From: Moraxella macacae 0408225
Lineage (GTDB): Bacteria > Pseudomonadota > Gammaproteobacteria > Pseudomonadales > Moraxellaceae
DNA length: 64,000 bases
Direction: 5' to 3'
NCBI RefSeq assembly: GCF_000320365.1
Contig: NZ_ANIN01000002.1
Coordinates: 558,001-622,000 of the forward strand
This document shows, in pieces, positions 1 to 8,255 of this stretch (within the stretch, counting starts at the first letter, position 1; every line of letters begins with the position of its first letter). Made by a program: the position numbers and the translations under genes. Under the pieces are notes generated by a model. That model made no database searches. It was not told the DNA's origin and saw only the letters and a list, made by a program, of their open reading frames with translations.

Positions 1-106
1 ATTTAAAAATAAAGTTTCGCGGTTCATAAAAAAATCTGATATTGGTTAAAAATTACGCTATTATATGTTATTCTTTTGCCAATTTAAATCCAAAAATTCA
101 CAAGTC

Positions 107-1054
107 ATGTTATTTATCGAAGAAACCACACCGCCGCCCTTTTGGCAAAACAACCTTAGCGACGCCCAACGCCTTATGTACGATAAAGCCTTTATTGGCA
201 AGCGTTCACAAGCCTATTATCTTAAGCGATTCGCCGAATTTGATCGCGCAGGCAAACTTTCAGCCAAATGGCATTGGGCGGGGTTTTTTATGACTTTTTC
301 GTGGCTTTTGTATCGCAAACGCTACCTTGACAGTGTGGTGTATTCGGTGGCAGGTTGGTCTTTTATTCATTTAAATATGACAATTTTTTTGGTGATTGGT
401 GAATATTTAATCATCGGTTCATTGCCAAATGACTGGCAAATGTTGACACGGATTGGCATTGGCATGAGTGTGTGGCTATTTTGGGCCAGCATGGTGGCAC
501 GTTGGTGCGATGCGTTTTATTACCGTACCGCACGGCGTGAAATTGCCGATGCACTTGAACTTTACCCACAAGATACCGAACAACAGTTGGCACATTTAAA
601 ACAGCATGGCGGTGTCAGCCCTGTTGGTATGGGACTTGCGTTTGGATTTTTTGCTTTTGCCCTGCTTGTCATTCAAGTACAATTTTTGCCAATTTATGCC
701 AAACAAAAATCCAGTGAGGTATTGTTTGAAACTTTTGACACGGTACAAAATATCCAAAATCGCGTCGAGAGCATTTACCAAACCACGCACCAATGTCCGA
801 TCAACACGCCATTTAACAGCCAAAATCCCAACATTCGTTTACAAATTTTAACAAAATCCGATAAAATCTTAACCCAAAGTCCCTGCATTATCCAAGCCAC
901 TGTGGAAAACATCGGCTTTCCCAATCGTTGGCTAAACAATCAAACCTTAATCATGTACCGCGTAAGCGATGACAAAAACAACCCAAAATGGGCGTGCGTT
1001 ACATCACTTAACAAAAAACAAACACCAAAACAATGTATGCTCGCTGAACGCTAA
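107..1054 (+). CDS. DUF2628-like integral membrane protein
   Basis: A 315-residue protein of unknown function. The soluble N-terminus leads into a W-H-W-A-G-F-F stretch followed by W-L-L-Y-R-K (about residues 55-71), which I associate with the DUF2628 family of small inner-membrane proteins. Hydrophobic segments lie near residues 55-70, 77-104, 112-133 and 170-193. They are followed by a polar C-terminal domain of about 120 residues containing several cysteines. The ATG at 107 is preferred over an in-frame ATG at 65 because the extra 14 residues look like chance coding; neither start has a clear ribosome site. It stands alone upstream of nrdA. The family call is from memory of the motif. Confidence 0.6.
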   Translation: MLFIEETTPPPFWQNNLSDAQRLMYDKAFIGKRSQAYYLKRFAEFDRAGKLSAKWHWAGFFMTFSWLLYRKRYLDSVVYSVAGWSFIHLNMTIFLVIGEYLIIGSLPNDWQMLTRIGIGMSVWLFWASMVARWCDAFYYRTARREIADALELYPQDTEQQLAHLKQHGGVSPVGMGLAFGFFAFALLVIQVQFLPIYAKQKSSEVLFETFDTVQNIQNRVESIYQTTHQCPINTPFNSQNPNIRLQILTKSDKILTQSPCIIQATVENIGFPNRWLNNQTLIMYRVSDDKNNPKWACVTSLNKKQTPKQCMLAER

Positions 1055-1478
1055 TTTGTATCAATTTAAACAAAACTTAGCAATCACCAGCTATTTTTTT
1101 AACATTTTTTTAACATTTTTTGTAATATGTGCTTGACTTTTATAACTGTTAAAAAAATCAATTAATTAGACCATATTGGCAAAAACCACAAAAATAAAAC
1201 CACAAAAAAAAATAAAATACAAGCTAGTTTTTTAAAAATTTTTCGGCTATATTGTGCATAGCAAAACAACTTTACCTCTAAATCTAGTATTTCAATTCTT
1301 AAAAACCTACTACTTCTTGAATGATATACCAAACAGAAAAATTTTTGTCAAGTTTTTCTGATGGGATTTTTTGTCTATGAATTATGAGAAAAATGGTATG
1401 GTTTGTTTAGCTTTTTTATATAATTGACTTGCGCAACCAACTTGTTTTTATCTGTTTATCTGATTAAAGGATACCGTT
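1055..1478 (+). other. 424-bp intergenic region upstream of nrdA
   Basis: This stretch is very AT-rich and holds no convincing gene. It contains a duplicated TTTTTTAACA run around 1095-1118 and the pair of candidate NrdR boxes at 1244-1290 described separately. The rest looks like promoter and leader DNA for nrdA, whose ribosome site (AAAGGAT) lies just before 1479. Confidence 0.5.
1244..1290 (+). promoter_or_regulatory. Candidate NrdR box pair upstream of nrdA
   Basis: The 16-mer at 1275-1290 (CCTCTAAATCTAGTAT) agrees well with the gammaproteobacterial NrdR box ACACTAnATCTAGTGT as I recall it. A weaker match with the CTATAT half-site starts exactly 31 bp upstream, at 1244-1259. NrdR operators normally come as two boxes about 31-32 bp apart in front of ribonucleotide reductase genes. 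Position and spacing therefore support the call more than the weak first box does. The nrdR gene itself is not in this window. Confidence 0.5.
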
Positions 1479-3764
1479 ATGACTCGCTTTGAAGAAATTT
1501 TTGTCAAAAAACGCAATGGGCGTTTGGAAAAAATTGACCTTGAAAAAATCCACCGTGTGATTGAATGGGCGGCCAAAGGACTTGAAAATGTGTCGGTATC
1601 ACAAGTTGAGATCAATTCTCACATTCAGTTTTATAATGAAATTACCACCAAAAGCATTCACGAAACCATCATCAAATCAGCAGCAGATCTCATCTCGGTA
1701 ACCACGCCTGATTATCAATATTTGGCTGCAAGATTGGCAATTTTTCATTTGCGCAAAATCGCTTACGGAGAATTTGAGCCACCACATCTATACACTCATG
1801 TGAAGCGTTTGACCGAACTTGGCAAATATGACAAACATTTGCTAGAAGATTATAGCGAAGATGAGTTTAATGTTTTAAATGATTACATTGATCATAATCG
1901 TGATTTGAATTTTGCCTATGCTGCGGTAAAACAGATGGAGGGCAAATATTTGGTACAAGATCGCGTTAGCAAACAAGTGTTCGAAAGCCCTCAATTTTTG
2001 TACTTGCTCGTTGGCATGTGTTTGTTTGCAGGCTATGATAAATTATACGATAAAGCTGTACGCTTAGATTATATCAAACGTTTTTACGATGCCGTCTCAA
2101 GTTTTAAAATTTCATTGCCAACCCCAATTATGTCTGGCGTACGCACTCCAAGCCGTCAGTTTAGCTCGTGCGTGCTAATTGAATGCGACGACAGTTTAGA
2201 CAGTATCAATGCCACAAGCAGTGCCATTGTGCGTTATGTATCACAACGTGCAGGCATTGGAGTAAATGCAGGGCGTATCCGTGCCATTGGCAGCAGCATT
2301 CGTGATGGTGAAGCCCAGCACACAGGCTGTATTCCGTTTTACAAACATTTTCAAACCGCGGTCAAATGCTGTTCGCAAGGTGGCGTTCGTGGCGGAGCGG
2401 CCACGCTGTTTTATCCAATTTGGCATTTAGAAGTAGAAAATCTATTGGTGTTAAAAAACAACCGTGGTGTAGAAGATAACCGAGTGCGTCATATGGATTA
2501 CGGCGTTCAAATTAACAAAACCATGTACCAACGCTTAATTAAAGGCGAAAATATCACCTTGTTTTCACCGTCCGATGTAGCAGGTTTATACGATGCGTTT
2601 TTTGCCGATCAAGCTGAATTTGAACGTTTATACACGCTTTATGAAAACGACGAAACGATTCGCAAAAAACAAATCTGTGCTCAAGAATTGTTTGGCTTAA
2701 TGATGCAAGAACGTGCCAGTACAGGACGCATTTACATACAAAATGTTGATCATTGCAACACGCACAGTCCATTTAATCCTGCACTTGCCCCCATTCGTCA
2801 ATCAAATTTGTGCATGGAAATTGCGTTACCGACCAAACCGCTTGACAATATTAACGATGAACGCGGTGAAATTGCCCTTTGTACACTATCAGGAATTAAT
2901 TTGGGTGAGATTAATCACTTATCGGAGATCGAAGAACCTGCTGAATTGATTGTGCGTGCACTAGATGCTTTGCTTGATTACCAAGATTATCCTGTTATTG
3001 CCGCCAAAAATGGTTCTATGAATAGACGTACCTTGGGTGTGGGCGTGATTAATTTTGCCTATTATTTGGCAAAAAATCACACAAGCTACTCTGATGAACA
3101 GGCCTTAGGTTTAACCCATCGCACCTTTGAAGCACTGCAATATTATTTGCTACAAGCGTCTAATAAATTGGCAAAAGAACAAGGGGCTTGCCCTGCATTT
3201 GCTGATACCACTTACTCTCAAGGCATTTTACCAATTGATACTTATAAAAAAGATATTGATAGTGTGTGTAGTGAACCTTTACAGTTAGATTGGGAACAAT
3301 TGCGTCAAGCCATCAAAACCTACGGCCTGCGCAATTCTACGTTATCGGCATTAATGCCCTCAGAAACTTCAAGCCAAATTGCCAATGCAACCAATGGTAT
3401 TGAACCACCGCGTGGTTTGGTATCGGTAAAAGCCTCAAAAGATGGTATTTTAAAACAAGTTGTCCCAGAAATTAACCGCCTAAAAGATCAATACGAACTG
3501 CTTTGGCAAATGCCAAATAATACCGGTTATTTGCGCTTGGTGGCAATTATGCAAAAATTCATTGATCAAAGCATTTCAGCAAACACCAACTACGATCCTA
3601 TGCGTTTTGAAGATAGACGCGTGCCAATGAAAGCTATGATACAAGACTTACTCACCGCTTACAAACTTGGAATAAAAACCTTGTATTACCATAACACACG
3701 CGACGGTGCAAATGACACTCAAGACGATCTTGATGCCTGTGCAGGCGGTGCGTGTGCTTTGTAA
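1479..3764 (+). CDS. nrdA: Ribonucleoside-diphosphate reductase, large (alpha) subunit, class Ia
   Basis: Reduces ribonucleoside diphosphates to deoxy forms in the cytoplasm together with the NrdB radical subunit. The 761-residue length is normal for NrdA. An N-terminal ATP-cone begins near residue 8. The redox cysteine pair is at about 231 (SSCVLIE) and 468 (ALCTLSG), the thiyl-radical cysteine at about 445 (NLCMEIALPT), and the swinging C-terminal pair is in CAGGACAL. The start has an AAAGGAT ribosome site. nrdB is not the next gene, which is unusual because nrdAB usually form an operon; a terminator follows nrdA, and dusB converges on it. Regulation by NrdR is likely from the upstream box pair. 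Confidence 0.97.
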   Translation: MTRFEEIFVKKRNGRLEKIDLEKIHRVIEWAAKGLENVSVSQVEINSHIQFYNEITTKSIHETIIKSAADLISVTTPDYQYLAARLAIFHLRKIAYGEFEPPHLYTHVKRLTELGKYDKHLLEDYSEDEFNVLNDYIDHNRDLNFAYAAVKQMEGKYLVQDRVSKQVFESPQFLYLLVGMCLFAGYDKLYDKAVRLDYIKRFYDAVSSFKISLPTPIMSGVRTPSRQFSSCVLIECDDSLDSINATSSAIVRYVSQRAGIGVNAGRIRAIGSSIRDGEAQHTGCIPFYKHFQTAVKCCSQGGVRGGAATLFYPIWHLEVENLLVLKNNRGVEDNRVRHMDYGVQINKTMYQRLIKGENITLFSPSDVAGLYDAFFADQAEFERLYTLYENDETIRKKQICAQELFGLMMQERASTGRIYIQNVDHCNTHSPFNPALAPIRQSNLCMEIALPTKPLDNINDERGEIALCTLSGINLGEINHLSEIEEPAELIVRALDALLDYQDYPVIAAKNGSMNRRTLGVGVINFAYYLAKNHTSYSDEQALGLTHRTFEALQYYLLQASNKLAKEQGACPAFADTTYSQGILPIDTYKKDIDSVCSEPLQLDWEQLRQAIKTYGLRNSTLSALMPSETSSQIANATNGIEPPRGLVSVKASKDGILKQVVPEINRLKDQYELLWQMPNNTGYLRLVAIMQKFIDQSISANTNYDPMRFEDRRVPMKAMIQDLLTAYKLGIKTLYYHNTRDGANDTQDDLDACAGGACAL

Positions 3765-3828
3765 TTAACTTTTAGTTCATGCTTTTGCAAATAACCAACA
3801 AATACCGATTGTTTAAATACCGATGTTT

Positions 3829-3866
3829 AAATACCGATGTTGATTGACATTGGTATTTGTTTTTTT
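3829..3866 (+). terminator. Rho-independent terminator after nrdA
   Basis: AAATACCGATG pairs with CATTGGTATTT across an 8-base loop (one G-T wobble) and is followed by GTTTTTTT. The left arm, TTTAAATACCGATG, is itself tandemly duplicated just upstream (from about 3812), so the hairpin could form with either copy. Confidence 0.7.
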
Positions 3867-3906
3867 GACATTGATGACATTGATAACATTGGTATCGTTA
3901 AACAAG

Positions 3907-4902
3907 CTAATCATAACTGGCCTGACTTAAAAACCGCTCTACCACAGCAAATTGTCCAGATGTGCTATCTTCTTGGTACATCGCCTGACGAAATTCATTG
4001 GCGTATTGAATGCCCGATGTATACCAAGCAATGTGTTTGCGTGCAATTCGACAGCCTGAATATTCGCCGTAAAACGCGTACAATTCTTGTAGATGCGTAA
4101 GTACAATTTCTTTTAAATCGGTTATTGATGGAGGTGGCAACAGTTCACCTGTTTGTAAAAAATGAGCAATTTCCTTAAAAATCCACGGCCTGCCTTGAGC
4201 CTGTCGTCCTATCATAATTGCATCCGCCCCTGTCATCTCAAACACCGCTTTGGCTTTTTGTGGGCTATCAATATCACCATTGGCAATCACATGCATGGCT
4301 ACATTTTGTTTCACTTGTGCAATCAGTTCATAGCGCGCCTTACCCAAATATTTATCTTCACGCGTGCGCCCATGAATGGTCAAAGCCTTAATCCCTGCAT
4401 CTTCGGCAATTTTTGCAAGTGTCAAAATATTTTCATTTCCATTTGCAAAACCCAAGCGAGTTTTTAAGGTAACAGGCACATCTACCGCGTCAACCGTCGC
4501 TTCCAACAATTTTTTAACCAAATCCAAATTTTGTAACAACGCCGAGCCTGCCAATTTATTGCACACTTTTTTGGCAGGGCAACCCATATTAATGTCAATG
4601 ATTTTTGCCCCATTTGCCACTTGAAAACGAGCGGACTCGGCTAATTTTTTTGGTTCTGAACCAACAATTTGAGCACAAATTGGCGCAATTTCACCGTCAA
4701 AATTGGCACGATACAAGGTTTTGTGCTTGGCAAATAACGTTGCATCGGAAGTCATCATTTCTGAAATGGCATAACCTGCTCCAAAGGATTTTGCCAAGCG
4801 ACGAAAAGGATTGTCAGTTACGCCCGCCATAGGTGCAAGCCAAATGCGATTGGTTACAGTTTCATTGCCAATTTTTAGCGGTTGTAATAAAGGGTGAGTC
4901 AT
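3907..4902 (-). CDS. dusB: tRNA-dihydrouridine synthase B
   Basis: FMN-dependent reduction of uridine to dihydrouridine in the tRNA D-loop. The 331-residue protein starts its TIM barrel with LAPMAGVTDNPFR. It has the catalytic loop NMGCPAKKVCNKLAGSAL with the proton-donor cysteine, TLKTRLGF, the IHGRTRE phosphate-site histidine, IANGDI, and IGRQAQGRPWIF. The absence of DusA/DusC hallmarks and the presence of the GCPAKKVC loop favour DusB. In many gammaproteobacteria dusB is followed by fis; here no fis is adjacent. It is convergent with nrdA. Confidence 0.93.
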   Translation of the reverse strand: MTHPLLQPLKIGNETVTNRIWLAPMAGVTDNPFRRLAKSFGAGYAISEMMTSDATLFAKHKTLYRANFDGEIAPICAQIVGSEPKKLAESARFQVANGAKIIDINMGCPAKKVCNKLAGSALLQNLDLVKKLLEATVDAVDVPVTLKTRLGFANGNENILTLAKIAEDAGIKALTIHGRTREDKYLGKARYELIAQVKQNVAMHVIANGDIDSPQKAKAVFEMTGADAIMIGRQAQGRPWIFKEIAHFLQTGELLPPPSITDLKEIVLTHLQELYAFYGEYSGCRIARKHIAWYTSGIQYANEFRQAMYQEDSTSGQFAVVERFLSQASYD

Positions 4903-4942
4903 AATTTTGGCTTTATGCTAATTGGTTGTTGATTATTGGTTT

Positions 4943-4974
4943 ATTGGTTAATTGGTTAATTGGTTAATTGGTTA
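4943..4974. repeat. 8-bp tandem repeat, four copies (ATTGGTTA)
   Basis: Four perfect copies of ATTGGTTA lie between the divergent dusB and htpG genes, with degenerate copies just upstream. No function is evident; it resembles slippage-prone duplications seen elsewhere in this window. Confidence 0.9.
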
Positions 4975-5085
4975 TGCCAATTGATTTTATGATGAATTGT
5001 AACTCAATTAAACAAAATTATCCAAAATTTTCTTGAAAAAATCGCCGTTAACCACAAATAATCACCAAAATAACGCTTAATCCAA

Positions 5086-5141
5086 TTTGTTATTAGCAAA
5101 TCGTTATTAACAGATCGTTATTAGCAAATCGTTATTAATCA
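5086..5141. repeat. 14-bp tandem repeat upstream of htpG
   Basis: Three copies of ATCGTTATTARCAR (5100-5141), preceded by a diverged fourth copy, lie in the htpG leader about 60-110 bp before the start codon. They could alter promoter or leader spacing if copy number changes. Confidence 0.85.
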
Positions 5142-5197
5142 ACATAATCCAAACATTAACATTGGATTTCACAACCATAGATTTAACAGGAGTAATT

Positions 5198-7114
5198 ATG
5201 ACAACCCCAGTAAAACACACTTTTGAAGCTGAAGTTGCCCAACTACTACACCTTGTAACCCATTCATTATATTCCAATGCCGATATTTTTGTGCGTGAAC
5301 TCATCTCAAACGCATCTGATGCGTGTGATAAATTACGCTTTGAGGGCAATAGCGATGACAGTCTGTTTGAAAATGACAGCGAATTAAAAGTGCGTATTGA
5401 CATTGACAAAACCGCCAAAACCATTAAGTTTATTGACAATGGTATCGGTATGAACGAAGCTGAGGTCATTGAAAATTTAGGTACAATTGCCAAATCTGGC
5501 ACAAAAGCCTTTTTAGAAAAACTTAGCGATGCTCAAAAACAAGACGGTCAATTAATCGGTCAATTTGGTGTGGGTTTTTATTCAGGTTTTATCGTTGCAG
5601 ACACCATCACAGTAGAAACACGCAAAGCAGGCGACAATAGCGATAACGGCGTGCGTTGGGTATCCGATGGCACAGGTTCGTTTACCACCGAAAAAATCAG
5701 TAAAACCGGGCGCGGTACAACCATTATTTTACACATTAAAGAAGAACACGCAACTTACCTTGATCGCACCAAAATCAAATCTTTAGTCAACAAATATTCT
5801 GATCACATAAGCCTGCCAATCCAAATGCGTAAAGAAGTTTGGCAAGAGGACGAGCCAACAGACGGCGAAGAAAAACCGACAAACGGTCAATACATCACAA
5901 CCGATGAATGGGAAACCATCAATCAAGCCAATGCCTTGTGGACGCGTTCAGCAAGCGATATTACAGATGCAGAATATCAAGACTTTTACAAAAATTTAAC
6001 TTACGATTATGACGAACCACTCACCTGGTCGCACAACCGCGTAGAAGGGCGATTACAATACACACAATTGCTTTACATTCCCAAAAAAGCCCCCTTTGAT
6101 TTATACGCACGCGAACATCAGCGCGGTTTGAAATTGTACGTAAAACGCGTATTTATCATGGACGATGCAGAGCAACTTTTGCCAATGTATTTGCGTTTTG
6201 TCAAAGGCGTCATTGACACCAGTGATTTACCGCTAAACGTCAGTCGTGAGATTTTGCAAGAGTCGCGCGATGTCAAAGCAATTCGTGATGGCAACGCTCG
6301 GCGGATTTTAACCGTTTTGGCAAATTTGGCAAATTCTGATGAAGCAGAAAAACAAGACAAATTTAAACAATTTTATCAAGCGTTTGGTGATGTTATTAAA
6401 GAAGGTTTGGGCGAGGATATGCCAAACCAAGAAAAAATTGCCAAATTATTACGCTATGCCACAAGTCATGACGATACCATTAGCACAGGTTTTGCTGATT
6501 ACAAAGCTCGCATGAAAGATGGGCAAAAGGCAATTTATTACCTAACGGCTGAAAATTTGACAGCGGCCAAAAACAGCCCACAACTGGAAGTCTTTAAGAA
6601 AAAAGGCATTGAGGTTATTTTGATGACTGGCCGCGTTGATGAATGGGCTATGAATTTTCTGCATGAATTTGACGGCATGCCACTACAAAACATTGCAAAA
6701 GGAGCGGTGGATTTAGATGAGTTAACCGATGATGCAGAAAAAGAACAAGCAAAGCAAGCCGAAGAAAACTTAAAACCCATTGTTGAAAAACTAAAAGGTG
6801 CGTTAACTGGCCGTGCCAAAGATGTCAAGGTCTCAAATCGCTTGGTAGATAGCCCTGCCTGTCTTGTTGTTGGTGATGGTGAGTTATCGCCACAAATGGT
6901 ACAAATGCTCAAACAAATGGGACAATCTGTGCCTGACATCAAACCAACATTGGAGGTAAATCCAAATCACCCACTGATCCAAAAACTAGAAACCTCGGAA
7001 CAATTTGACGATCTTGCTCAAGTGGTTTTTGATCAAGCCGTGCTGGCAGACGGTGGCCAACTTGACGATCCGGCAACCTATTTAAAACGCATCAATGCAT
7101 TGCTGTTAAAATAG
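5198..7114 (+). CDS. htpG: Molecular chaperone HtpG (Hsp90)
   Basis: ATP-dependent cytosolic chaperone dimer, 638 residues, the usual length. The GHKL ATPase domain shows LYSNADIFVRELISNASDA near the N-terminus, the DNGIGM nucleotide lid region and GQFGVGFYSGF. The middle domain has the LNVSREILQ catalytic-loop segment. The C-terminal dimerisation domain ends near NALLLK. The ATG at 5198 has AGGAG six bases upstream; an in-frame upstream ATG at 5162 would add 12 unlikely residues. It stands alone, with tandem repeats in its leader and a terminator after it. Confidence 0.97.
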   Translation: MTTPVKHTFEAEVAQLLHLVTHSLYSNADIFVRELISNASDACDKLRFEGNSDDSLFENDSELKVRIDIDKTAKTIKFIDNGIGMNEAEVIENLGTIAKSGTKAFLEKLSDAQKQDGQLIGQFGVGFYSGFIVADTITVETRKAGDNSDNGVRWVSDGTGSFTTEKISKTGRGTTIILHIKEEHATYLDRTKIKSLVNKYSDHISLPIQMRKEVWQEDEPTDGEEKPTNGQYITTDEWETINQANALWTRSASDITDAEYQDFYKNLTYDYDEPLTWSHNRVEGRLQYTQLLYIPKKAPFDLYAREHQRGLKLYVKRVFIMDDAEQLLPMYLRFVKGVIDTSDLPLNVSREILQESRDVKAIRDGNARRILTVLANLANSDEAEKQDKFKQFYQAFGDVIKEGLGEDMPNQEKIAKLLRYATSHDDTISTGFADYKARMKDGQKAIYYLTAENLTAAKNSPQLEVFKKKGIEVILMTGRVDEWAMNFLHEFDGMPLQNIAKGAVDLDELTDDAEKEQAKQAEENLKPIVEKLKGALTGRAKDVKVSNRLVDSPACLVVGDGELSPQMVQMLKQMGQSVPDIKPTLEVNPNHPLIQKLETSEQFDDLAQVVFDQAVLADGGQLDDPATYLKRINALLLK

Positions 7115-7165
7115 GCTGTTAAAAATAGACTTGTTAAAACAGAGTCATTTTGCCCTTTAAAAACC

Positions 7166-7197
7166 AAAAACCCAATCACGCCGATTGGGTTTTTTAT
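7166..7197. terminator. Bidirectional terminator between htpG and ilvE
   Basis: AAAAACCCAATC pairs perfectly with GATTGGGTTTTT around a 5-base loop. T-runs occur on both strands, so it can end the convergent htpG and ilvE transcripts. Confidence 0.85.
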
Positions 7198-7249
7198 CAA
7201 GCTAAAAAGATTAACGGTATAAAAATTAACCATACATCTACAAAATTAA

Positions 7250-8191
7250 TTACGCATCTACATAGCTTAACCAATGGCTGTATTTTTCATTGTGGCCATG
7301 CACCACATCAAAAAATAACGTTTGCAATTTTTCGGTGATTTCACCACGAGCACCATTGCCAATCACGCGATCGTCATATTCACGAATGGGGGTAACTTCC
7401 GCTGCCGTACCCGTCATAAAAACTTCATCTGCCAAATAAAACTCATCTCGCGTGATGCGCCGTTCATGCACTTTAATACCCAAATCATTGGCAAATTCAA
7501 TCATGGTACGCCGCGTAATGCCATCTAACGCACCGCCTGATAAATCTGGCGTGTGCAATTCACCATCTTTAACCAAAAACAGATTTTCGCCAGAACCTTG
7601 GCATACATAACCCTGCGGATCCATCAAAATTGCTTCATCATAGCCGTTTTTGGTAACTTCTTGATTTGACATAATAGACACAGGGTAATTGCTTACAGCT
7701 TTAGCCTTGCACATGGTAATGTTTGGCATATGGTGCGTGTAGCTTGAGGTTTTAACGCGGATACCTTTTGTCATACCCTCCTCGCCCAAATACGCACCCC
7801 ATTGCCAAGCTGCAACAATGGCATGCACGGTGTTGTCTTTGGCTGCAATGCCTAGTTTTTCTGAACCCACCCAAATTAACGGACGCAAATACGCCGATTC
7901 TAGGTTATTTTTACGCACCACTTCTTTTTGAGCCAAGTTAAATTCATCAAAACTATAAGGCACATTTAACTGAAAAATTTTTGCCGAATTTAGCAAGCGT
8001 TTGGTGTGATCATTAAGACGAAAAATCGCGGTACGCCCATCGCACGTTTTGTAAGCACGCACCCCCTCAAACACACCCATACCATAATGCAAGGTATGGG
8101 TTAGAACGTGGATTTTGGCCTCACGCCAGTCAATCAACTCGCCATCTTTCCAAATCACGCCGTCGCGATCTGCCATAGAAATTGTTGCCAT
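7250..8191 (-). CDS. ilvE: Branched-chain amino acid aminotransferase
   Basis: PLP enzyme (fold type IV) that transfers the amino group between glutamate and the keto acids of leucine, isoleucine and valine. It has HYGMGVFEGVRAY, the PLP-lysine segment CKAKAVSNY, NGYDEAILMD, and QGSGENLFLVKDG with the phosphate-binding GALDGITRRT downstream. The start chosen gives an N-terminus of MATISMADRDG. The ATG four codons upstream would overlap the GGAG ribosome site that serves this start. The C-terminus is normal. Convergent with htpG. Confidence 0.94.
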   Translation of the reverse strand: MATISMADRDGVIWKDGELIDWREAKIHVLTHTLHYGMGVFEGVRAYKTCDGRTAIFRLNDHTKRLLNSAKIFQLNVPYSFDEFNLAQKEVVRKNNLESAYLRPLIWVGSEKLGIAAKDNTVHAIVAAWQWGAYLGEEGMTKGIRVKTSSYTHHMPNITMCKAKAVSNYPVSIMSNQEVTKNGYDEAILMDPQGYVCQGSGENLFLVKDGELHTPDLSGGALDGITRRTMIEFANDLGIKVHERRITRDEFYLADEVFMTGTAAEVTPIREYDDRVIGNGARGEITEKLQTLFFDVVHGHNEKYSHWLSYVDA

Positions 8192-8255
8192 TTTTTTCTC
8201 CATTTTGTTAAAAAAGCAGGTTGTTAAAAATATTGTTAAAAAAAGTTGTTAAAAG

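Noticed and set aside
65-106. Longer start of the first membrane-protein gene
   Set aside because: The 14 extra residues look like chance coding and no ribosome site precedes 65; the ATG at 107 was preferred, though its own site is also weak.
5032-5060. Possible heat-shock (sigma-32) promoter before htpG
   Set aside because: CTTGAAA at 5032-5038 fits the -35, but the expected CCCATnT -10 is not there; only ACCACAAATA follows, so one half is not enough.
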